Shown here: piece after piece, positions 6,647 to 12,535 of the stretch
Layout of the letters: each line of letters opens with the position of its first letter
Numbering within the stretch: the first letter of the stretch is position 1
Translations under genes and position numbers: made by a program
Notes under the pieces: model-generated
Database searches by the model: none
Seen by the model: the letters and a program-made list of their open reading frames with translations, nothing else
Told to the model about the DNA's origin: nothing
Assembly: GCA_964369635.1 (NCBI GenBank)
Contig: CAYJGN010000050.1
Location: forward strand, 1 to 13,640
From: CAYJGN01 sp964369635
GTDB lineage: Bacteria > Bacillota > Clostridia > Oscillospirales > Ruminococcaceae
Direction of reading: 5' to 3'
DNA length: 13,640 nucleotides

Positions 6647-7738
6647 TTAGCTATCGCGCATCAGCTTTAAAATTTCTCCTGCATTGATCTCTTTATTTAT
6701 CGCCATATTTGATTTGAGCGCAAATGACGCTGCAACTTGTGCAAACTTTATCGACTTGCTCTCATTAAACCTTTGCAAAAATGAATAGACAATTCCCGAC
6801 ATAAATGCGTCTCCAGCTCCTGTACTGCTAATTATCTCATCTATTTGAAAAGCCTTTTTACGAAGTGATACCCCTTTGTTGTTTTTATAGAAAGTTCCGT
6901 CAGCACCGAGGGTAATAAAGATATTTTGTACCCCTTTTGCTATAATTTTATTTGCTGCTCTCTCAAGGCTCTTATTATCAACAACTTTAATACCAGTAAG
7001 CGCCTCTATCTCATGCTCATTTGCTTTTATAGTGTGGAACATTTCAATATGTTCCAAAACCTTCTTTGCATAGTCAACCGCTGCAACATCAACAAATATA
7101 GGTTTATCGCTAAACTGCTTTTGAAGATAGTCAAATCCACTTTTGGGAATGCACGGACTTATTACGATTGCAGTAGCTCCTTTTAAGACATCTGCTTTCG
7201 AGATAAGATATTTATCATCTATCTCGCTTGTCAGAGCCATATCGGTCATACCGATCGATAAATCTCTGTCCGGCCCGTTAATGCTTATATAAAGACAGCT
7301 CTTTTTCCCTTTGACAGTAAGAATATCTTCGGTTATCATTCCCGCTTTTTCGCTCTCATTCTTTACAAGATCTCCATATAAATCGTCACCAACAGCGGTA
7401 AGCATTGTAACTTTTGTTCCCATTCTCGCTAAATTCTCGCCGATGTTTCGAGCAACTCCTCCAACGCTTATCTCGATATTAGAGTTTGGGTTTTTATCCT
7501 TTTGAATTAGTGGAGCGGTCGCAAACCCTGTTATATCAACATTTGCAGAGCCAATACAGACTATATAATCTTCATTAAATATATATCCGCGCCCTTTTAT
7601 ATATCCTTTTTCTATAAGGTTTGTTATATGCACCGAAACAGTCGAGCGGGTTACAAATAGCTTATTCGCTATCTCTTCATGGGTAATCGTTGGGTTTTTC
7701 TTTAAAATCTTTAAAATCTCATGTTCTCTATCGGTCAT
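6647..7738 (-). CDS. HTH-PfkB family kinase, pseudouridine kinase (PsuK)-like
   Basis: A protein of 363 residues. The ATG at 7738 is used because AGGAG (7747-7751) is 8 nt upstream; a TTG at 7744 would be only 2 nt from it. Residues 1-55 are a winged helix-turn-helix (EHEILKILKKNPTITHEEIA, then TRSTVSVHITNL). The PfkB kinase follows: IVCIGSANVDITG (residues 59-71), GGVARNIGENLARMG (93-107), AVGDD, GPDRDLSIGMTDM, KANEHEIEALTG (238-249) and the ATP/anion-hole motif STGAGDAFMSG (305-315). GSANVDI, GGVARNI and MTDM resemble E. coli PsuK and YeiI more than ribokinase. It probably phosphorylates the 5'-OH of a nucleoside or sugar in the cytoplasm while binding DNA. No pseudouridine-5'-phosphate glycosidase is in view, so the substrate is open. 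The gene starts 11 nt after the amidohydrolase stop codon, within the same operon. Confidence 0.85.
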   Translation of the reverse strand: MTDREHEILKILKKNPTITHEEIANKLFVTRSTVSVHITNLIEKGYIKGRGYIFNEDYIVCIGSANVDITGFATAPLIQKDKNPNSNIEISVGGVARNIGENLARMGTKVTMLTAVGDDLYGDLVKNESEKAGMITEDILTVKGKKSCLYISINGPDRDLSIGMTDMALTSEIDDKYLISKADVLKGATAIVISPCIPKSGFDYLQKQFSDKPIFVDVAAVDYAKKVLEHIEMFHTIKANEHEIEALTGIKVVDNKSLERAANKIIAKGVQNIFITLGADGTFYKNNKGVSLRKKAFQIDEIISSTGAGDAFMSGIVYSFLQRFNESKSIKFAQVAASFALKSNMAINKEINAGEILKLMRDS

Positions 7739-7749
7739 TTTCAAAACTC

Positions 7750-9069
7750 CTAATTATATATTTTCGAGTGTTTTACTATATAATCTGTTGCTCGTTGCGC
7801 ATTAATTAAAACATCTCTCTCATCAAACGCCAATATCTCTCGCTCTTTCATTAAAAACTTACCATCTACTATGGTATCGCTCACAGCTCTCCCATCCGCT
7901 GCGTATACAATAGCCGCATATATTTCATCTGCTTTCTTTTTGTAAATTGGCGTCATCGAAGGGTATTTTCTATCTATCGCTATTAAATCAGCCTTAAATC
8001 CCACTTTTATCTGTCCTGCGAAACTATCAATTCCTGCAACTTTCGCAGCTTCACTCGTCGCCATTCGAAGAGCGCTCTCAGCTTTAATAAACGTCGCATC
8101 TTCATTTATCGTCTTTTGCAAAAGCGTCCCTACTTTTAAATCTGCAAGCAAATCGGCTGTATTGTTGCTCTCAACTCCGTCGGTACCTATTCCGATTGTA
8201 ACCCCCGCTTCAATAAGCGGCTTTAGATTTGCTATCCCGCTTGCAAGCTTTAGATTGCTTACGGGGTTGTATGCTGCAAGCACACCATATTTTGCAAATA
8301 TCGCAACATCTTCATCGCCAATATAGACATTATGCGCTGATATAACCGGCACTTCAAAAGTACCAACGCTTTCAAGCAACTTTGTTGATGTTGTATTGTA
8401 ACGTTCTTTTATCTGCGCTACTTCGTCTTTTGTTTCACCTATATGGGTATGAATTTGCACACGATATTTTTTTGCAAGTTCTGCAATTTTTTTGTATGTC
8501 TCGGGGCTTTCGGTGTATGGGGCGTGAGGACCAAAACAGGGGTATATTCTATCATTACCTTTGTATTTTTCGATAAAATCACAAGCTATCTGCAGAGTAT
8601 TATCCCCCTCAGGTGAACTGTGGTCGAATACTGTTGCCCCGATAACTGCACGCATCCCCGAGTCAACTACCGCTTTTGCATTGCTATTTGCATAGTAGTA
8701 TTGGTCTATTACCGTTGTAACGCCATTTCGAATACTCTCAAGACAATTAAGAAAACTGCCCCAGTATGAATGCTCCTCACTCATAAATTTCTGCGCCGGC
8801 CACATAGCAAGGTTTAGCCAGTCCATTAGCGCAAGGTCACTTCCCATCCCTCTATAAAGCGATGAGGGAAGATGGTTATGACAGTTTATAAGACCGGGTA
8901 GCACTATCTTACCTTTCATCGAAACTATATCTTTGTCTCTTGGGACATCTATCATATCCCCTATCATCTCTATTTTACCGTCATTTATCGAAACAAAACC
9001 GTTTTCATAAAAACTGTTATTTTCATCCATTGTGAGCAGCGTGCAATCTGTTAAAACAAAACTATTCAT
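7750..9069 (-). CDS. Amidohydrolase, MTA/SAH (adenosine-type) deaminase family
   Basis: A protein of 439 residues; GGAGGAG (9074-9080) precedes the ATG at 9069. The amidohydrolase order is intact: N-terminal beta sandwich, PGLINCHNHLP with metal ligands H64 and H66, LMDWLN and WPAQ, PHAPYT (H182), HTHIGET with H209 and E212, SAHNVYIG (H246), NPVSNLKLASG and GIGTDGVESNN with metal-binding D297. These match the 5-methylthioadenosine/S-adenosylhomocysteine deaminase family (MtaD), which turns MTA, SAH, 5'-deoxyadenosine or adenosine into the inosine form plus ammonia. The exact substrate is not readable, and guanine or triazine hydrolase relatives share the scaffold. It heads the minus-strand operon with a PsuK-like kinase and a TrpF-like isomerase, which suggests nucleoside salvage. 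I find no convincing promoter upstream. Confidence 0.87.
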   Translation of the reverse strand: MNSFVLTDCTLLTMDENNSFYENGFVSINDGKIEMIGDMIDVPRDKDIVSMKGKIVLPGLINCHNHLPSSLYRGMGSDLALMDWLNLAMWPAQKFMSEEHSYWGSFLNCLESIRNGVTTVIDQYYYANSNAKAVVDSGMRAVIGATVFDHSSPEGDNTLQIACDFIEKYKGNDRIYPCFGPHAPYTESPETYKKIAELAKKYRVQIHTHIGETKDEVAQIKERYNTTSTKLLESVGTFEVPVISAHNVYIGDEDVAIFAKYGVLAAYNPVSNLKLASGIANLKPLIEAGVTIGIGTDGVESNNTADLLADLKVGTLLQKTINEDATFIKAESALRMATSEAAKVAGIDSFAGQIKVGFKADLIAIDRKYPSMTPIYKKKADEIYAAIVYAADGRAVSDTIVDGKFLMKEREILAFDERDVLINAQRATDYIVKHSKIYN

Positions 9070-9192
9070 CTAACTCCTCCTTATGATTAGTTTACTATAA
9101 TCAAAATATAAATCAATAGATTTTCATGCAAATCGGATATAGTTTAGAAAAGAGTTTGAAAAGATTGTAAAGATCTAAAAAATAACATCAAA

Positions 9193-9210
9193 TCTAAGTA
9201 GATACTTAGA
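9193..9210. promoter_or_regulatory. 18-bp palindrome in the divergent intergenic region, candidate operator
   Basis: TCTAAGTA-GA-TACTTAGA is a perfect 8+8 inverted repeat with a 2-bp centre. It lies 41 bp upstream of the -35 of the methyltransferase promoter and about 125 bp from the amidohydrolase start. It could serve either operon; the HTH-PfkB protein is one possible ligand. Confidence 0.45.
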
Positions 9211-9251
9211 CCGCACAATTTTGCAAAAACCTTTTACTCCTCTCAATTTCG

Positions 9252-9279
9252 TTGACAAAAAAATGGTCTGTGATATAAT
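9252..9279 (+). promoter_or_regulatory. Near-consensus sigma-A promoter of the methyltransferase operon
   Basis: TTGACA (9252-9257), 16 bp, TATAAT (9274-9279). Transcription would begin near 9286, giving a leader of about 40 nt before the ATG at 9328. Confidence 0.85.
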
Positions 9280-9327
9280 TAATATAAATTTACAGGGTTT
9301 ATTTATCCTGGCAAAGCGAGGATTATT

Positions 9328-10248
9328 ATGAAGGAAACAAATGTCACCCTCGATATGACCCACTACCCCGGAGAAGATCTCTATTCAGATGGCGATATCG
9401 AAGGTCGATTATATGAAATTGTAAGCGATTATAAGGCAGAGGAATACAACAGAATAATAATTGAGGAAAATGATTGGGCGATTTTGTACCACCTATCAGA
9501 CCTTAGAAACAATATTGTTAGACCACTTGATATAAAAAAATCCCATTCTGTTTTGGAAATCGGCTCTGGTTGCGGTGCTGTAACAGCTGCTATTGCAGAT
9601 ATTGCAAAGAAAGTTACTTGCATTGATCTATCAAAGCGGCGAAGTGAAATTAATGCTATGCGCAATAGCGAAAAAAAGAATATCACTATAAAGGTTGGGA
9701 ATTTTCTTGATATATATGAGACCCTCACTGAAAAATATAATTTCATAACATTAATCGGCGTTTTTGAATATTCAAATCTCTATATTAAAGATACCAAAAC
9801 CCCATATGTTGATATGCTTAAAATGGCAAAAGAGCTGCTTGCAAAGGGCGGAAAAATCGCCATAGCAATAGAGAATAAGTTTGGACTTAAATATTGGGCG
9901 GGTTGCAGAGAAGACCATAACGGGCTTATCTATTCAGGTCTTGAGGGTTATCTTCGAGGAGATGGCGCTACCACCTTTTCAAAACCTGAACTGACTGAAA
10001 TAGTTGATAAAGCGGGACTTCGTATATCTGATTTCTACTACCCATATCCCGATTACAAACTACCCACCAATATATATAGCGATAAGCATCTGCCAAAAAT
10101 CGGTGAGCTTTATAATAACAGCAGAAACTTCGATAACGACAGGATACGAAGCTTTAACGAGACTGCAGTTTGGAATGAGCTTATAAAGAATGAGCAGTTC
10201 CCATTCTTTTCGAATTCTTTTTTGGCAATAGTTGAAAATAATAATTAG
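9328..10248 (+). CDS. Class I SAM-dependent methyltransferase of the cell-surface glycan type
   Basis: A protein of 306 residues with GAGGA (9318-9322) 5 nt before the ATG. It has a Rossmann-type methyltransferase domain: motif I SVLEIGSGCGAVTAAIA (residues 74-90), acidic end of beta 2 at D100 (VTCIDLSKRR), NFLDI (125-129), motif ITLIGVFEYSNLY (140-152) and GGKIAIAIENKFGLKYWAG (174-192). Then come GLEGYLRG, TFSKPELTEIVDKAGL and the YPYPDYKLP segment. LIGVFEY, AIENKFGLKYWAG and PDYKLP are hallmarks of methyltransferase domains in large clostridial surface polysaccharide proteins that also carry glycosyltransferase modules. Here it stands alone with a downstream partner carrying other pieces of that architecture. 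The methyl acceptor is probably a sugar or lipid-linked glycan, by inference. Confidence 0.85.
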   Translation: MKETNVTLDMTHYPGEDLYSDGDIEGRLYEIVSDYKAEEYNRIIIEENDWAILYHLSDLRNNIVRPLDIKKSHSVLEIGSGCGAVTAAIADIAKKVTCIDLSKRRSEINAMRNSEKKNITIKVGNFLDIYETLTEKYNFITLIGVFEYSNLYIKDTKTPYVDMLKMAKELLAKGGKIAIAIENKFGLKYWAGCREDHNGLIYSGLEGYLRGDGATTFSKPELTEIVDKAGLRISDFYYPYPDYKLPTNIYSDKHLPKIGELYNNSRNFDNDRIRSFNETAVWNELIKNEQFPFFSNSFLAIVENNN

Positions 10249-10262
10249 GTTGAGGTTTTAAG

Positions 10263-11468
10263 ATGGCAAAACCACTATTTGCAAAATATAACGGAGAGCG
10301 AAGTTTGAAATTTCGCACTTCAACGACAATAGTTATAAAAAACAGAAAAAAAACAGTTATAAAATCTCCTCTTTGCAAAGAGGCTGTTTTTTATGTTGAA
10401 AGTTTAGCTTCTTTTAGGGATCGGCTTTCGTTTGCATACGAAGGGAGCAATCTTAAAGTCGCCCCTTGCACTAAAAGCGATGATAATCTTTTAATTGATT
10501 TTATCGCAGGCAAATCCTTAGATGAAATTATAGCAAAAAAGACAAATGGAGATCCATCACTTTTAAAGAAAGAGTTTCAAAATTTTGCTGAGCTTATCTG
10601 CGGGTGCGGACTTGTTCCATTTAAACCTTCCCCTGATTTTAAGAAAATATTTGGAGAGATTGTTTTTGAGCCAGATGTTAAATGCCTAACTATCACTTCC
10701 CTATCTCTTTTTGCTCATAATATAATTTCAGATAAGGAAGGCAGTCTAAATCTCGTTGATTTTGATTTTTGCTTCGATTTTCATCTTCCGCTAAACTATA
10801 TATTATATAGAGCATTAAAAGCTCTAAAAAAGAGGCACGGATTTAAAGGTATTGATTCCTCAACTGTTTTAGATATAACGAGTGATGAGAAAAAGCTTTT
10901 CAGACTTATGGAAGAGCGGTTTGATAGATTTGTAAACAGCGGAGATACTTTATGTGAAACAACCCTTACCGATAAGTTTTTAAAACCGCAGTTTGATGCT
11001 GTTGCAAAGAGATATCGCACCGATGGCAACAATCACAAAAGCTATCTCTTTTATGATATCGGGGATGGATTTAATGAGCTTAATAAAATTGAGGCAGTTA
11101 GCGTTTTAAACGGCGATATATACGAAGTTCGTTTTACTCTACCCTCGATAGTCGGTATAAAAAAGTTGAGATTTGATCCGATAGAAGGAGTTGGTAGCGA
11201 AATATCAATAGTTTCTGCTGCATTTGATAACGAACTGCAAACTTTAACAGCAGTAAACCGCACCGATTGCTTTGATAACTATGACATCTTCCACCACCTC
11301 GACCCAATTTATGAGACAAAACTCGAAAGCGAGCTCCCCCCACTTGAGATAGCTATCAGTTATAAAATGAATATAATCGACTTTGAAACTCTTTATAAAG
11401 TCACTGACGAAAAACTCTCGCAAGCAACTGCTAAAAAAGGTTTTTTAAACAAAATTTTTAATAAATGA
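10263..11468 (+). CDS. Kinase-like plus carbohydrate-binding-like protein, partner of the methyltransferase
   Basis: A protein of 401 residues, starting 14 nt after the methyltransferase with GAGG (10252-10255) 7 nt before the ATG. The N-terminal half (about 1-250) looks like a divergent aminoglycoside phosphotransferase or LPS-kinase-like fold: VIKSPLCKEA (possible phosphate-binding lysine), then SLNLVDFDFCFDFHLPLNYILYRAL (161-185), recalling the metal-binding D in DFEW motifs. The catalytic HxD loop is not convincing, so it may be inactive. The C-terminal half (about 285-370) has VRFTLPSIVGIKKLRFDPIEG and HHLDPIY, recalling the beta domain seen after such modules in clostridial surface-glycan proteins. 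The tail is basic (KKGFLNKIFNK). I infer a joint role with the methyltransferase in surface glycan modification; there is no signal peptide or membrane helix. Confidence 0.6.
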   Translation: MAKPLFAKYNGERSLKFRTSTTIVIKNRKKTVIKSPLCKEAVFYVESLASFRDRLSFAYEGSNLKVAPCTKSDDNLLIDFIAGKSLDEIIAKKTNGDPSLLKKEFQNFAELICGCGLVPFKPSPDFKKIFGEIVFEPDVKCLTITSLSLFAHNIISDKEGSLNLVDFDFCFDFHLPLNYILYRALKALKKRHGFKGIDSSTVLDITSDEKKLFRLMEERFDRFVNSGDTLCETTLTDKFLKPQFDAVAKRYRTDGNNHKSYLFYDIGDGFNELNKIEAVSVLNGDIYEVRFTLPSIVGIKKLRFDPIEGVGSEISIVSAAFDNELQTLTAVNRTDCFDNYDIFHHLDPIYETKLESELPPLEIAISYKMNIIDFETLYKVTDEKLSQATAKKGFLNKIFNK

Positions 11469-11505
11469 TGATTTTATGTTGATGTGAATATTCACTATAT
11501 AATAG

Positions 11506-11549
11506 AAAAACACTATAATGGTACTCCCACTATAGTGTTTTTATTTTTT
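11506..11549 (+). terminator. Terminator after the methyltransferase operon
   Basis: AAAAACACTATA (11506-11517) pairs with TATAGTGTTTTT (11531-11542), a 12-bp stem with a 13-base loop, followed by ATTTTTT. The A-rich 5' arm gives a U-tract on the minus strand too, so it can also end the membrane protein gene that converges on it. Confidence 0.88.
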
Positions 11550-11558
11550 CGTATATAA

Positions 11559-11882
11559 CTATTCGCATGCATACCCTGTATATAAAACACCAACAACGCC
11601 ACCAATAATTGTTACAACCCAAAATAAGAAGAGGGCTAAAAATGAAACTTGAAAGCTCGGAACAAAGATAGAGGATAGAAAAATAACAGCAGTAGCTGAA
11701 AGGAAGATGCTGTCAATAGACTTGTTTCGCGCCCCGTATATAGCTCCTGTAACAAAGCAAATCGGTGGGGTAATTGAAATAAGTATCATAATGCTCATTC
11801 CATCATCTAAAACAAACGATGGCAATAGATAGAATGCAAGGGTTATCACTAAAACGTACGGTAAAATTTTTATTATCTTCAT
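11559..11882 (-). CDS. Small multi-pass membrane protein of unknown function
   Basis: A protein of 107 residues. The ATG at 11882 has AGGGGG (11891-11896) 8 nt upstream. Nearly the whole chain is hydrophobic, with about four membrane helices (about 5-24, 30-50, 57-74 and 78-103) and short loops such as DDG (26-28) and GARNKS (50-55). I do not recognise the family. It is a single gene facing the methyltransferase operon, and an AT-only inverted repeat lies about 40 bp upstream. The codon pattern and the well-placed ribosome binding site support a real gene. Confidence 0.65.
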   Translation of the reverse strand: MKIIKILPYVLVITLAFYLLPSFVLDDGMSIMILISITPPICFVTGAIYGARNKSIDSIFLSATAVIFLSSIFVPSFQVSFLALFLFWVVTIIGGVVGVLYTGYACE

Positions 11883-11922
11883 TATATGTTCCCCCTGTTT
11901 TTTATTTATTTTTACGTTACAA

Positions 11923-11953
11923 AATATAAATAATACATCGTGTTATTTATATT
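11923..11953. repeat. Perfect 11-bp inverted repeat upstream of the membrane protein gene
   Basis: AATATAAATAA (11923-11933) and TTATTTATATT (11943-11953) are separated by 9 bases. It lies about 40 bp before the membrane protein start and could be an operator. The arms contain only A and T, so chance is not excluded. Confidence 0.4.
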
Positions 11954-12109
11954 ACCAGATATATTATGTAGTTTTAGTTTGTTATATGTATTTTAATGTT
12001 AAATTAATGAAAGAATAATAAACCAATGAATAAATTATGAACAATTAGTCCTAAAAGATTCTTTAAAATTCTTGATTTATAAGCACAATAACGAAAAAAT
12101 AACATTAAC
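11954..12109. other. AT-rich intergenic spacer ahead of the feo promoter
   Basis: Together with the preceding repeat this makes a gap of about 300 bases between the membrane protein gene and feoA. I see no gene, RNA or further repeat in it. Confidence 0.5.
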
Positions 12110-12138
12110 TTGACTAAGTAGAGTTAGTTATATATAAT
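12110..12138 (+). promoter_or_regulatory. Sigma-A promoter of the feoAB operon
   Basis: TTGACT (12110-12115), 17 bp, TATAAT (12133-12138). Transcription would start near 12145, within the downstream operator-like repeat. Confidence 0.82.
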
Positions 12139-12160
12139 ATTAATTAGTAAATACTAACTC
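12111..12160. promoter_or_regulatory. Operator-like TTAGT/ACTAA half-sites around the feo promoter
   Basis: Four half-sites surround the promoter: ACTAA (12113-12117), TTAGT (12124-12128), TTAGT (12144-12148) and ACTAA (12153-12157). The first two form TGACTAA-N6-TTAGTTA over the -35 and spacer. The last two form TTAGT-AAAT-ACTAA at the start point. In addition, GAGTTAGT (12121-12128) and ACTAACTC (12153-12160) are a perfect 8-bp inverted repeat enclosing the -10. An iron-responsive repressor of the DtxR or Fur class is the obvious candidate, by gene context. The words do not match a classical Fur box. Confidence 0.6.
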
Positions 12161-12182
12161 GATTGTTTTAGAGGTGACTATA

Positions 12183-12467
12183 TTGGAAAATATTTTGTAT
12201 AGAAGAGCATCATCAGGTAGCGAGAAAGCGGTTATAACTATGACAGATTACAGATTGATTAGCGCAGAACTATTAAAAGACTATATTATAGAAGAAATCA
12301 AAACAGATAATGAAGAAATTGAAGATTTTCTATTCACACTTGGCTGTTACAAAGGTGAGAGAATAACTATTATCTCTAAAGTTTCAAGTAGTCTCGTCGT
12401 TTCAATTAAAGATGCAAGGTATAGTATAGACAAAGAGCTTGCAAATTGCATCATAGTTAAAGCCTAA
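12183..12467 (+). CDS. feoA: FeoA, ferrous iron transport accessory protein
   Basis: A protein of 94 residues. The start is taken as TTG 12183 because AGAGGTG (12170-12176) ends 6 nt before it; a GTG at 12174 lies inside that site. Residues from about 17 onward form the SH3-like FeoA domain: VITMTDYRLI, EIEDFLFTLGCYKGERITIISKVSSS, then LVVSIKDARYSIDKELANCIIV. FLFTLGCYKGERI is the family's conserved RL-x-x-LG-x-x-x-G turn. About 16 extra N-terminal residues precede the usual 75-residue form, so ATG 12240 is an alternative, but it has no clear ribosome binding site. FeoA is a small cytoplasmic protein acting with FeoB. The gene precedes feoB and ends inside a terminator-like hairpin. Confidence 0.87.
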   Translation: MENILYRRASSGSEKAVITMTDYRLISAELLKDYIIEEIKTDNEEIEDFLFTLGCYKGERITIISKVSSSLVVSIKDARYSIDKELANCIIVKA

Positions 12468-12492
12468 AAATACTGCTAAGCAGTATTTTTTT
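12466..12492 (+). terminator. Terminator-like hairpin between feoA and feoB
   Basis: AAAAATACTGC (12466-12476) and GCAGTATTTTT (12480-12490) form an 11-bp stem with a three-base loop and an uninterrupted run of seven T (12486-12492). It starts inside the feoA stop codon, so part of the transcripts should end here before feoB. Confidence 0.8.
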
Positions 12493-12493
12493 A

Positions 12494-12525
12494 GCAGATA
12501 AAGTTATCTGCAACTAACTTTTTTT
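12494..12525 (+). promoter_or_regulatory. Second hairpin in the feoA-feoB leader, alternative pairing with the terminator
   Basis: GCAGATA (12494-12500) and TATCTGC (12505-12511) form a 7-bp stem with loop AAGT, followed after seven bases by seven T. In addition CTGCTAA (12473-12479) is exactly complementary to TTAGCAG (12491-12497). That pairing would exclude both the terminator and this hairpin. Confidence 0.5.
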
Positions 12526-12535
12526 GGAGGATAAT

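Noticed and set aside
6616..6660. Direct repeat TATCGCGCA at 6616-6624 and 6652-6660
   Set aside because: Two 9-bp copies only, one inside the kinase coding end; too little to call a regulatory repeat.
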